Positions 11,253-23,510 of a stretch of DNA of 64,000 nt are shown here, piece by piece (the stretch's first letter is position 1; every line of letters begins with the position of its first letter). The notes beneath the pieces were generated by a model. It was not told the DNA's origin. It was given only the letters and a program-made list of their open reading frames with translations, and ran no database searches. The DNA comes from Cavenderia fasciculata (taxonomy: Eukaryota; Evosea; Eumycetozoa; Acytosteliales; Cavenderiaceae): assembly GCF_000203815.1 (NCBI RefSeq), contig NW_004457708.1, forward strand, positions 1,240,001-1,304,000. Direction: 5' to 3'. The translations under genes were made by a program, and so were the position numbers.

Positions 11253-13368
11253 TTAATGAATACGAACATCATTATCTTCATCATAATCTTCTCTTGGTGA
11301 AGTGTATGGTGAATCTTCATTCTTGTCATCGTATTGATGATAAGAATCCATTCCTCCACTATTGGTGGTACCCATTGGGATACCGATGCCACCTCCACCT
11401 CCAATATTCATGGCACTGTTACCAGATGCACCGTGACTGCTACCTCCATTACCTCTGTTGGGAGAGTAGGGTGATGACCCGACACCAAGTGTCTGTGCAC
11501 TACCGCTATAATTCATATTTTGTGAAGATGATGATGATGATGAAGAGTGATGGTGATGTGACGATGACGACGACCCTCCATAATGGTGATGTGACCCACT
11601 ACCACTTCCACTACCACCTTGATGATGATGCGATCCTCCGCTACCACTACCACTTCCACTACCTTGATGATGATGTTGACTTGGAGACGAATTACTACCA
11701 CTTCCACCACCTTGTTGTTGATTTGGTAATTGAGTACGTTGGTGTCTGGTACGACGGCCGTCTTTGTGCAAGTCTTCTAGTTTTCCAATTCTTATCAGGT
11801 ACTGACCGTGACTTTGTACTTGTTCACGTGTCTTGCCTGGCAAATGGCTGTGAATGGTCTTCCAACTCTTTCCAAACTTGTTGTATGCTCTGGCAAACGT
11901 CTCGTCGTCTTCGGCAGACCACAGAGTGTTTTTGCGCGACCCAGACGTTCTACGACGTTTGACTCCATCCTTTTCCTCTGTATTTTTTCTCTTTAGATCA
12001 GAGTCTTGTGAATTGTTACCACTTGCTTGTGGTTGCGATTGTTGTGGTTGTAGAGGTAGAGGTAGCGTCAATTGAATTTGTTGTCTTGCAGTAGCTGCAG
12101 GTAGAGGTGGGAGACTAGATGTCAAATGATCATTATTTCCATTGGTAGTCTTTAATATATGTACATCTCGCTCATCATGACTACCACCACTTGTAGCAGT
12201 TGATTTTCTACGACGACTACCTTCACGATCAGACATGTCAGAGTCTGAATACCCTCCTCTTGATCGAGAAGATGATCTTGAACGACTAGATGAAACTGAT
12301 CTATCTCTTTCACGTGATGGTGATCTTGAATATGATCTTGAATGATCACTTTCACTATCCTCTGATCCTGATTCTTTATCTTCAACCAATTTTAATAATC
12401 TATAAAAATATAAATAAAAATATTATTATTAAACTATTGTTTTCCTTGTCTTTTACTTTCTTCTACTTACGCCTTTTTATATTTTAATAAAAGTATATTC
12501 TTTTTTGTAATGACAGCCTCCAATTCTTTAACCTTTGTTAATAATTGATTATTTTGTCTTGATAAATCACCTCCATTATTATTATTATTATTGCCATTGT
12601 TACTGTCATCATTGATTGAACCAAAAGATTTCTTGTCTTGAGATTGTTGAGTTGGAGAAGAGGATGGATAAGAAGCTCTACCCCCAATATCCTTTCCATT
12701 GTTTGGTATGGATGCATTCTTGCTTAGGAGTGATGGTGAAAGAGCCATGGATGGTGATGATGTAGAACTATCATTACCACTTCTTCTTTGTTTTCCAGAG
12801 GCTTTGTCCTCTCTATCTGATGATCGGTCATCAAATGAACGTTCTCTTTCTCTTCCTCTATTTTCTTGTTGTTGTTGTTGTAATTGTTGTTGCTGTTGTT
12901 TTCTCATTCTATCAATATCATTGTCTTGTTTTGAATCGACGTCTGGTGCTCTGAAATCTTGTTGTTGTTGTTGATGGTCGTGATGGTTGTTGCCGTTGGC
13001 CATGCCGCCATTGTTATGATGATGATGATGTTTATCGCTGCTACGTGGAGGAGACATTCCTTGTGGAGTTTGTGATGGTGATGAATATGAACCTCCTCCA
13101 GAGTTGTTGCTCGACAATACTTTGGATGGATTGGAAATAACCGATGATAATGATCCATTTGATGATGAAGATGATGATGATGCCGATGCCGATGCTCCAC
13201 CATGACATTCATCTTGATTTTGTAATGAATGAATTGATGGTAATGTCATTGATGGTGATTTTAATATATTCCTCTAAAAAAATTTTTTAAAAAGTAAAAG
13301 TAAATTTAATACTCGAATATTAATATTTCCAGAATATATATTATATAATTTATACATACATCTTCCAT
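11253..13368 (-). CDS. RS-rich Myb/SANT (SHAQKYF-like) protein
   Basis: Three exons (13368..13360, 13273..12471, 12399..11253) give 652 aa. The first exon is only nine bases (Met-Glu-Asp); it is inferred because the frame is open up to the acceptor and a GTATGT donor follows this ATG. The first ~260 residues are low-complexity S, H, Q and G with a short predicted coiled coil (LLTKVKELEAVITKKN). An SR/RS stretch (residues ~275-330) and an NLS-like KRRR come next. The Myb repeat lies around residues 425-485, with W residues in 'LWSAEDDETF' and 'KSWKTIHSHL' and the variant signature 'SHGQYLIRIGK' in place of SHAQKYF. The C-terminal part is H/S/G-rich. It is likely a nuclear DNA-binding regulator; the RS part would also fit a link to RNA processing. 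Confidence 0.85.
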
Positions 13369-16300
13369 TTTTTAAAAAATTATTATTATTATTATTGTTT
13401 GTTTGTTTGCGTTTTTACCTAAATTATTATTATTATTATTATACAATGATTATTGTTTGTTTGTTTGTTATTGTTTTGTCAAATTATAATCTCATTGACA
13501 AATGAGTTGATGTCTGAAGTGTTATGTGATTTTTGATTGATTTGTTATTACTACGGTTTGTTTTGTTTATCTATCTATTACTTTTTTTAAAGATATATGT
13601 GATTGTTTTGTTGTTTTCTATATTACAAATAAATAATTATATTTATCCTGTTGAAGTTGTTGGTTGTTTGGAAATATAAATGATTGATTGATTGATTGAT
13701 GGATTGTTGGTTGGTTGGTTGGTTGGGTTTAAAAATCTTGCGCTGGGTACCTAATTGTTGATTGATGGATTGTGAGTGATGATTAAAGCTTTTAAACTTT
13801 CTGTATACGGGTAGATATAGATAGAAAAGAATAGGAGAAGAAACAAAAAGGTAAAGTTCCAAGTTAGTGAATGAAGAATGGATAAATAAAATAAATATTA
13901 ACACCAACAAAACAAAACAAAAGAGAGAGAGAGAGTGAGAGAGAGACTACTGAAACAGAGATTAAGATGGTTGGTTGAATGGATTGTTGGTTGGCGTCCA
14001 AATTCATTCTTAATTCTTTCTTTCAACTGATCTTACTACTCCTAGTAACAATCAACATTTTATCTATCTATCTATCTTATCTTGTATCTGTGTTTGTGTT
14101 TCCATAACTAACCCACTGGATCTACTCCCAGTAGTACTTTGTTTGCACTGCCTGTTTTAAATCTCGTCGACACGATCCAACCCCCACCTATCTAATTGTC
14201 AATCAATCTACCGCTGCTGTCACTGCTTGTGCTTGTACCTCTACAAAGAGTGAAGTGAGAGTTTTAAACTGACAATTAGATCTTTTTTGAACACCACCCC
14301 ACTCTACACCACATAATTACACCACACCCACGCATACACACAAACAAACAAATAACACACATGTTAGACAGATACAGAATGTGAAGGAATAATACCAACG
14401 ACTCTAACTCTTTCGTTTTTGTTGTGTGTTGTGTGTTCTGTGTGTGATATGAACACAACAGTGGTGGTGGTAGTGATGATGGTTTCTTCTTCTTTAAAGT
14501 AGATCTCTATCCATTCTTCTTTAAAGGTGGTTGTTGGTACTGGTGCTAGTAGGGTACTATATTGATATTGATACTATTATCTCTTTCATTTCATTTCTAC
14601 AATTATTATTATTTGTTCCAAAACAATCCAATTGTATATTATCATAATAAAACCATGCACGAATAAGAAATTCAAGTAGTAGAAGATTGCATACGTTGTA
14701 TTTGTTGTTGTTGTTGTTGTTGTTGTTATTATTGGTTGTTCAAGTTATCTGTCGTTGTTAATTTTTGGCAGTGAATAGATAAGATAGATAGAGAGAAAGA
14801 GAGAGAGAGAGAATAACAAATAATAATAATAATTACAATTATTATAATAATTACCTCTTTTAAAGTAGTCTGTTTGTGTTTGTTGGTTGTTCCAATAATA
14901 AATAAATATATATATATATATAAAACTACAACTACTCTGTGTACTACTACTACTACTACTACTACTACACCCCTCTTCTGAATGAAAAAACAAATAAATA
15001 ATAAAAATATAATAATAATAATAATAATTATATTTATAAAAATATAATAATAAAACAAATAAAAAAGGAGACAAAGACAAAAAGAGAGAGAAGAGAGAAA
15101 ACTGCAGTTTGTGTGTGTGCGTGTGTGTGTTTGTTTAAGGTATGAGTTTCCTCTCTCTATCTCTCTCTCTCTCTCTCTTTGTCTCTGTCTCTGAACAACA
15201 GTCCCTATCTCATAGGGTAGAGTACCACTAAAATTATGTTATAATAAAAAAAGGAAATTATTTCTTTTTTAAATCTGTCTAATTTTAAATATATATTTGT
15301 GTGTGTAAAAAGTGTAAACACACACTCATTGAGTACACGCATTGAACTTGACTTGAGTACTCAGTGGGTGGTTGAGTTGTCAGTCAAATTAAATGTGGTT
15401 GGTATTTAGTGGTATTTAGTGAGTGGTATGGTGAAGTATTGAATCGAATATTCACGTGACAATCTTAGTTTTTTTTTTTTGTCAATCTATCTTTTCTATT
15501 AATATTTATCTGTATCATATCTCTATCTCCTATCTCTATCTATCTGTATCTATCTATCTATTATATGTACTGTACATTATTTATCTAATACTACTTTACA
15601 TTTCTATCTCTATGTATGATGATGATGTTTGATGCTCACACAAAACAAACAAAAAAAAAGATCTAATATTGTTGGTTGGTTGGTTTGTTTGTTTGCACTT
15701 ACATTAATTATTATTTCTCTCTCTTTTATTTTAATTAATTAAATCCGAGTCTCGAGACGCGTCTGTGTTGTTGTGTGTGTTGTGTGTGTTGTGGATGTGA
15801 GTGAGATCTAGAGGTGAGATATAGGGAGGGTGAAGGGCTGTCTGTCTGTGTTGTCGTTAGAGTGTGATAAACTAGATATTTAAATATAAAGATATACAAC
15901 TCTTTGTATCTGTCTATAATAATAATGCCTGTGATATTAAAATATTAATTGTTGTTGTTGCGTGTTTGTTGTTGTTGTTTGAAAAATATTTAGAAGGAAA
16001 AAGGAAAGAATAATTATTATGATATGGTGTAGATAGAGAGAGAGATAGATTAATTGCTATGGATGGGAAGAGGAGTTACAACAGCTGTTTGAAACAAATA
16101 ATAAATAATAAATAATAATAATGAAAATTTTATTTTAAAACTTGTTTCAAAACAGATTTTTTTTTGTTTGCGCAGACCTCAGTGTTTAAGTTGCAGGGCA
16201 CCTCTACCCCCATAGAGATAGTAGCTGTTTTTGTTTGTAGAGATACTATTGGTTTTTTGTCAAACAAAAAAAATATTCACATTTTACATGTCCAAAAAAG

Positions 16301-16855
16301 GAAACGAAGATATAAATTTTGTTGTTTGCTTCTCTCTCTATCTATCTAACTCCTCTCTCTCTTAAACGTTTGTCGCGTCGCAATCTAATATTTAGTAGTT
16401 ATTATTTATTTCAACGATGTTGTTGTCCCCATTAATATGAGGGTTAGGGGGTTAGTGGATTTTAAAGACCAACCAACCCCCTATTCGCGTTACGTACAAC
16501 AAGACACTGTTTCGAGATATCTGTTACTGGGCTTTGTGTGTGTTAAGTTCTTTCTTCTCAAAACATCCACGGTATTCGTTAAAAACCCACCATCATCTGA
16601 TTTTTAGATTGAATGGATGGTGTCATATGAGAGATGGATGATCCTCTCTCTCTTTATTGACTATAATCGACTATTTAAATAGTTTGTAGATACTATTTAT
16701 ATAAATCTCTGTATCCTCGACTTGACTCGACACAAACTACAACCATACAGTCTGTTTGTCCAATTTTAAGGGGGTGATCCACTTGGATCATATTTCGAAT
16801 TATGTCACAGGAATGGGGGGAGAGCTGGTTGGTTTCCACAACACATATTGAATGA
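13369..16855. other. Long gene-free region upstream of the Myb gene
   Basis: About 3.5 kb between the Myb start (-) and the stop of the hydratase gene (-). It is packed with simple sequence: GATT/GGTT runs (13680-13725), GA and CT runs (13921-13945, 14791-14812, 15150-15180), TTG runs (14700-14725), TAC runs (14940-14970), TG runs (15108-15130) and TCTA runs (15535-15560). Frames here encode only repeats such as Y, V or SLSLS runs. The palindrome GTCTCGAGAC lies near 15750. I see no tRNA, rRNA or conserved ORF. It probably includes a long 5' leader and regulatory DNA for the Myb gene. Confidence 0.6.
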
Positions 16856-17472
16856 TCATTTGTCAATAACAATGTCGACATTGGGATGATAGATAATTGC
16901 AGGGCCAGTGATAACAGTTGTTTCTTTACCGGTTTGATGACAGACAGCAATACATTTAGTGTCGAGTAGTATCTTTGATGAACGTGATCCTTCCATAATA
17001 GTAACCTCTGCTCTAATCGTATCACCAACATAGGCTGGTTTAATAAAGTTTAATTCTTGTTTTAAATAAATACTTCCTTGTCCTGTGCGATTCAATTGTA
17101 ATGTTAGATCAAACATCGTATATAATTTTATATCTATGTTCACATACCAGGCAACTTTGTACCAACAAGTGCAGATAATACAGATGCAACCAACATTCCA
17201 TGGATGATTGGTTTCTTGAATCTAGTAGTACTTGCATAAACAGGGTCTGTGTGAACTGGGTTGGCATCACCTGACACCTCTACAAACATCTTTACATCTT
17301 TCATTTCAAACTTTTTGGATAGGTCTGCCTTGTCACCTATTCTTATCTTTATTCTTGTATCATCTACATCATTATTACTACTATTATTACTACTACTATA
17401 TTTACATTGTTGTTTATACAACAAAGGTGATGATTGTTGGATGCATTTTCTAATGTTTGTGTATCTAAGCAT
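16856..17472 (-). CDS. Mitochondrial MaoC-type (3R)-hydroxyacyl-thioester dehydratase
   Basis: Two exons (17472..17148, 17082..16856) give 183 aa. The first ~35 residues are basic and S/N-rich (MLRYTNIRKCIQQSS), a likely mitochondrial presequence. The hydratase-2 motif 'FVEVSGDANPVHTDP' has the catalytic Asp (~69) and His (~74). 'HGMLVASVLSALVGTKLPGQG' followed by 'FIKPAYVGDTI' completes the hot-dog domain. The size and single hot-dog fold match human HTD2 and its relatives, which act in mitochondrial fatty acid synthesis. Without the intron the frame reads out of the domain, so splicing is needed. Sec22 lies upstream on the same strand. Confidence 0.9.
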
Positions 17473-17678
17473 TTGAAACTTGAAGTGTCACTACACTAAG
17501 ATAATGATCGATTTTTTTCGTTCATTTGCAAAGATCTTTGACAAAAGTGGAAATTAAATTAAATTAATTTTAATTAACTTTTGTCGAATTGATTGACTGA
17601 TTGATGTTATATATCATATTCATATTCAATTTATTTGATATCTTGTTATTTATTAATATTATTAATGTTGATTTAATT

Positions 17679-18489
17679 TTAATAAAAGAATCTAAAATAC
17701 AAGATTAAAACAAATAATAATACAATTAAAAGAGGACCATATTTCTTTAGGAATAGTTTACTGGCAAGATCCAATGTTTGCTTTTCGTATTTGACTGACT
17801 CTGCCAACAACATTTCCGATTTTTGATTGACATCACTCAATTTTTCACCTCTTCCAATGATATCTTGTATATTTTTAGACATGATTCTATGTACATCTCT
17901 CAATTCATAAGATACATCCGATAGATTTCTTTGTGTTCTAGAATCTTTATACAATTTCTTTGTTTTTGTTATAAATGATTCTAAAGTGGAGGCATGAAAT
18001 GAAATAAATGGTTAATATTCATCCAAAGTGTTCCAATTACATCATGATCAAAATCCAATTTGTTGTATAAACATACCAAATTTTACAAATTGATAGGGTC
18101 TCTTTGCAATAGCTACTTCAGAACCATAACAAGTATCAAACTCTTTATATATTTCCTCTAAAAAGTTAAATGCCATTTTCTTTGGATATGATCTTTCACA
18201 AAATGTTAAATAACAAACATCATTCTCTATTAAATACCTAAATAATAATAATAACAATACATATTAATATGTATCTCTCTCTATAGGTGTATAACTCATT
18301 CTTATGCACATACGCAAAGTAATATTTATCAGTTTCAAAAGTCATTTCCTTTTCCGATACTCTTGATAGTTTACTAAATATAGTCTTTGCTTGTTGTTTA
18401 TATTGATCAAATGATTCTGGTCCAGAGTCCATTGATTCAGATAACATCAAACCATCTGATATTCTACATAACATTGCAAATAGTACCAT
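17679..18489 (-). CDS. sec22: Sec22 family longin R-SNARE
   Basis: Three exons (18489..18314, 18237..18077, 17980..17679) give 212 aa, the usual Sec22 size. The longin domain runs from 'MVLFAMLCRISDGLML' through 'YLIENDVCYLTFCE' and 'YPKKMAFNFLEE'. The SNARE coiled coil ('LRDVHRIMSKNIQDIIGRGE', 'LSDVNQKSEML') has Arg in the central layer position within 'GRGEKL'. The C-terminal anchor is 'KKYGPLLIVLLFVLILYF'. It would act in ER-Golgi vesicle fusion. The first donor (GTATGT at 18313) gives the continuous 'KYYFAYLIEND', which fixes the splice. Confidence 0.96.
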
Positions 18490-18752
18490 TCTCTCTTTCT
18501 TTTCTTTCTATCTTTCTTTCTGTCTCCTCTTTTGTTAATGTTTTGATTACTACTGTATATAACTATATATATATATATATCCTTTGTATGTTGTATTGTA
18601 TTATAATATATTATCTCTTTTAATTAAATGTTGGGAATGACGAATAATAATGAACATTGAATAAAATCATCATAGGGGTTGAAGTTGAAAAGTCAACACA
18701 AACAAGACTTTTTCATTCATTCATTCACTTTAAGGTGCACATGGTTGAATGA

Positions 18753-20770
18753 ATGAGTCATCAAGATAATAATAATAATAATAATCATAAAGAGAAAGAT
18801 GATAAATATGATAAAGAAGATGATGATAACGAGCAAGAAGATGATAACGAAGATGTAAATGAATATTTAGTGGATTGGTCAAAGAGAAAGAGGTCACGAT
18901 CAAATAGGTTGATGCATCCTGATAACCCATACCGATTTAATCCACCAAACTTTAAGTCATTGGCAAAGAAGTATCCTTCATTTGATAAATTGTATGTAAT
19001 GTATATATATATATATATATATACAAGTAAATCAATTATACTTAATAACTAACTAATTAGTAATGTTGTTCTTTTTTAAAGTATATTAAACAAGAATGAA
19101 AAGATGATTTATAATATCGATTGGAAAGATCCAAATGCAATTAGAGAATTGACAACTGTATTATTGGATAATGATTTTCAATTAAAGGTTGAATTGTCAC
19201 CTGATAATCTATGTCCTACTCTAACACTACGTTTAAATTATTTGTTATGGTTGAATGATATAATGAAATCATTTAATCAAACCATCAACAACAAGGACAA
19301 GAAAAAGGAAGAAAAGATGTTTGGTATAGATATGTAAGCTACAATGTTAATGTTAAACCATTCAATTTCATGTTATTAATTTTCTTTCTTATTTTAGAGG
19401 AACTGGAGCATCATGTATATACCCATTATTGGGTGTAAGATTGTTAAACATGTCATTTTTAGCAACCGATATATCAACCAAATCATTAGAGTATGCTAAA
19501 AGGAATATAGAGTTAAATGGTTTCGAGGATAGTATACAATTGAAATTAGTAGATAATCCAAATCAAATCCTTGTTGGTGTTATTGATCAACCATCACAAC
19601 AACAACAACAAGTAAAGTCATACGATTTTTGTATGTGTAATCCTCCCTTTTTTGATGAATCAAAATATTTAAATCCAAAATCTGTATGTTTATGTCCACA
19701 AACCTAGTACTTTTAAAAAGTTTATTAACTTGTTTATTATTCATTTCTACTTTTAGTCATGTATAGCAAGTGAGAGTGAATTAACAACACTTGGAGGAGA
19801 ATTGGAATTTATAAAAAAGATGATTGGCGATAGTTTGATTATCAAGGATGGTATAATGGTATATTCAACCATGATTGGAAGAAAGGTAAATGTACATCCT
19901 GTCATTGAGGAATTGAAACGATGTGGAGTGGATAATTACTCTACTCAAGAATTGGCTCAAGGTAACCAAAGTAGATGGGCTATTTGTTGGTCATTTTCAA
20001 CTCATCATTATTTACATAAATCAAAACAATTCAAAATGAATCTAACTGGAAATGAAAATGAAAATAGAAATATAAATGGAAAAAGGAATATTCAACAAGT
20101 TGAAGAAGAGAAAGAGGGTAGTGGTAAAAAAAAATTAAATAGAAGAGAAAGAAGAGCATTAGAGAGAGATAGACCATCAATACATATATCACTGTCAAAT
20201 CCAACCCAAACATTTGATGAAATATGTAAATCAATTGAATCAAAACTCAGAGATTTATCGATATCTCATCATGTGACAATTTCAAATACAAATAGTAATA
20301 ATCATTATAAAGGTCATCTTGTCACATCAGTCACCAAATCAATACAAACTTTGGAATGTACCATTGTAAACAATCAATGGATTCATTTAATTGATCCAGC
20401 AATGACTACAAACAAAGATGATCAATCTCATCAACAACAATTTTCATTTTCAATCAACCTTGATTTAAATAGTACAAGTGGACCTATACCAATTACAAAA
20501 TTGAATCAATGGAATAATCGTAAAAGTGATTCACAGTCACAATCCTCCTCCTCCTCCTCCTCATCCTCCTCATCTTCTTTGGATGATTTTGACAAGATTA
20601 AAGAAGATATTTTAATTGGTATAGATATCAAAGTTGGTAATCAGACAGTAGTTCAGTCGTTGGACGAGGAATCAACGATATCACCTCATCACATCATCAA
20701 ACAGTTATTTATGTTTTTAGTGTCCGATTGGCAACAACAACAACAACAAAACAATCTATTAAAATATTAA
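18753..20770 (+). CDS. mettl16: METTL16-type RNA N6-adenosine methyltransferase
   Basis: Four exons (18753..18991, 19082..19333, 19398..19683, 19757..20770) give 596 aa. After an acidic D/N/E-rich N-terminus, 'MHPDNPYRFNPPNFKSLAKK' and 'YPSFDKFILN' match the METTL16 opening. The SAM site is 'GTGASCIYPLLGVRLL', with 'FLATDIS' as the acidic loop; the catalytic tetrad is NPPF in 'DFCMCNPPFFDE'. 'LGGELEFIKKMIGDSL' follows, as in the human enzyme. Animal METTL16 methylates U6 snRNA and MAT2A hairpins. The C-terminal part has a basic helix (KKKLNRRERRALERDRP) and an S-run. The first ATG upstream (18741) meets a stop within three codons, which supports the start chosen. Confidence 0.95.
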
Positions 20771-21801
20771 TAAATACCATTCACATATTCTTGTGTAGGT
20801 TGTTGACAACGCATCTCGATGAACCAACCAACCGACAACCAACTCAACTTCCGTTTGTCTGTATACTTTTTTTTTTTTTTTTTTCCAACGTCACTAAAAC
20901 TCTACAGTGATTTCATACTTTTATTCTATTCTCTCCTCGTTGTTCTTTGTTCGAAGATTATAATGGATCACCATTGTTTGTTACTGACACCATTGTGAAT
21001 GATACTCATTTTGAACTACTTTTTAATTAACACCAAAAAAGATCTATCCTCATTTTTCTAACCCTTGCAAACCCAAGACACGTTTGTTTTAATTCAATTT
21101 TTTAATTTTCACGCTCTCACTCGAATATTATTTGCTTTATTCTTTGTTTATTGATACTACTCTTCTCTTCACTCTCTCTCGCTAGCCTGGTTACTCTTCT
21201 TTAATAACAAAAGAGCACTACACTAGAGATCCATTGTCGTCATCGTCATCATCATCATAGCAATTTAAATTGAACAGATAAATATAGTATTGTAGTAGTA
21301 GATTAGATTAATTCATTAATACTACACTACAACAACTAATCAATAGAGAGAGATAAGATAGATACATCTTTAAATTAATTCATATACATACACAATACAA
21401 CACACAATACAACACACAATATTATATATATATATATATATTTATTAATCGATTCAGTTCAATTCTTTATCTCTTTATAGAACACACGATTTGTCTATTT
21501 TTCAAACATAAACAATAACAAACAAAACACAGAACAAACACTTTGTACTAGTAACATATCATATACACCGTTTTTTTTTAAATTTTTTTGAAAAAGAATA
21601 ATATTATTTATATTATACAATACAATAGAATAGTATAGAATAATAGTGGTATAGAGTAAACAACAAAAATAGAGTATTATTACAAAACATTGTTATAACA
21701 AACAAACAAACAAACAAAGAAACAAAGAAAGTAAAGGAATATAAAACGAATATAATAGTTTATAATATATATAAAGAAGAAGAAAAGAAAGAACTTGAAA
21801 A
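20771..21801. other. Long upstream region of the RING-TPR gene
   Basis: About 1 kb without a gene. It holds a T18-20 run (~20865), TATATA runs (~21425), ATAC/ACAC repeats (21395-21420) and a CAAA repeat (~21700). The last 300 bp are A-rich, as dictyostelid 5' leaders usually are. No RNA gene is recognised. Confidence 0.5.
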
Positions 21802-23095
21802 ATGACAGAGGTTATGGTAGATCAAGAATTGTTGACATGTCCAATTTGCTCAGACATATTTATAGATGCATGTGATACTAGTTGTGGACATACATTTTGC
21901 GAGTTTTGTTTAAATAGTTGTCTAGAGTCTCGTCCTGACAAATGTCCAGTATGCTCAAAAGATCCATCTCCCGTACATCCAGCATTCACTATTCGATCGA
22001 TATGTGAGGTATTACAACCTCATAAAACTTCAGAGGATGATGGGTATGTAGTAGTCTAGATAAAAGTATCATAGTGGAAAGAAAAGTACTAATCATCCTA
22101 CTCTCTATTTCTTAATATATTGTAGTAAAACATTAGAATCTGAAAAGGAAATGGGAAACCAAAAATACTATCAAAACAAGTATGCAGATGCAATTTCACA
22201 TTATAACAATGCGATTGACAAGGTGACCAATTCATCCGACCCAAAGAATTGTGTATTGTTTAATAATCGTGCACAATGTTACATACATTTACACCAATAC
22301 AAACGTGCATTATTGGATTGTGAAGAAGCTATTCGTTTAAATGATTCAAATGGTAAATAGTAGATGATTAAAAGATAACTAAAGTTATCAATTGTAACAC
22401 TAACACTTTTGTTTGTTTGTTTACTTTTAGTGAAAGCATTTATGAGAAAGGGATTATGTTTGAGACAATTGGGAGTGTTTGAAGAGAGTAAATCGGCATA
22501 TCAAAAGGCAGCACAGTTGGATACATCCAATCAATGGACAGAACAAATTAGAGATGGTTTGAATTCATTACCAATTTTCAACAAGGTATCTTCTTCAGGC
22601 AACACATCAAATCAATCTTCACAACAACCTCAACAACAACAACAACAACAACCAAATCCAAACAATTACCCAAGAAGCAATAGTATGCCTTCCAATACTG
22701 CCAATCCATACCAACAATTTTATTATCAACAAGGTCAACAACCAGGTCAACCACCACAAGGCCAACAAGGACAACAATTTAATAATGCAAATTACCCCAA
22801 TTTCAATTCACAATACGCTCGTTATAGTACACAAAACTATCCAGGTCACTATACAGTTAGATCCAATCCACAACAAAATGGAGGATACCAACAATATTAT
22901 CAACAACACCAACAACAACAACCTCAACCACAACAACAAGCACCAGCTCAACCAGCTCAACCTCCAGCCACTTCAACCACTTCAACAACCTCAACCTCAA
23001 ATGTAAATAATAATAATAACAGTACTGGTACTACCAACCCTAAAAATACTTCAACTACATCTGAAAAGAAGAAATCAGATTGTAAACAACAATAA
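21802..23095 (+). CDS. RING-finger plus TPR protein with Q/P-rich tail
   Basis: Three exons (21802..22043, 22126..22352, 22431..23095) give 377 aa. Residues 13-51 are a C3HC4 RING (C13, C16, C28, H30, C33, C36, C48, C51), so E3 ubiquitin ligase activity is likely. Three TPR units follow (about residues 85-205). They carry the Lys/Asn/Asn/Lys/Arg positions of a carboxylate clamp ('KEMGNQKYY', 'LFNNRAQCY', 'KAFMRKG'), as in the Hsp70/Hsp90 cochaperones Hop and CHIP. The remaining ~170 residues are Q/P/N-rich. CHIP has TPR first and a U-box last; here the order is reversed with a RING. A chaperone-linked quality-control role is inferred. Confidence 0.85.
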
Positions 23096-23510
23096 TAATA
23101 ATAATAATAATATAAATAATATAAAAAACTCGTAATAATAATAATAATAATAATGTTGGGTGTAAATTTATAATCAACTCTCTCTTTTTTCCAAAACACA
23201 ACTGGATTGTAATTCTTTTTTTTTCAACTCTCTCTCCCTCCCTCTCCCTCTCTAATATACAAATATTAGAGGTTTATTTGAATGGAATATTTAACTTGAT
23301 CCATTTAGGAATTAATAAATAATAATAAGAATAAAACATAATAAATAATATGTACACAAAAAACTTTTAAAAAAAAAAAAAAACTTTTTAGTGATTGACC
23401 AACGCGTCATTCTGCATACACGTGCATTCGTTCGTTTTTAATTTTTAAAGTAGTAACTCTTATAACTTTATAGATATATTAAGAGAGTTAGTTCATTTAT
23501 TCATTCATTA
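23096..23510. other. Intergenic with AAT and CTCCC simple repeats
   Basis: 415 bp between two plus-strand genes. (AAT) tracts lie at 23092-23155, a CTCTCCCTC run near 23229-23252 and A-runs near 23370. No gene is seen. Confidence 0.5.

Noticed and set aside
11231-11962. 243-codon plus-strand open frame opposite the Myb gene
   Set aside because: It is the antisense of H/S/G/D codons in the Myb low-complexity tail; it reads as H/Y/C runs with no family signature.
14729-15080. Two overlapping minus-strand frames of ~110 codons
   Set aside because: They encode only runs of I, Y, V and S from ATT, TAC, GTA and TCTC microsatellites.
13921-15180. Regular short repeats that might suggest a CRISPR array
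   Set aside because: They are GA, TG, TTG and TAC microsatellites without unique spacers, in a eukaryotic genome.
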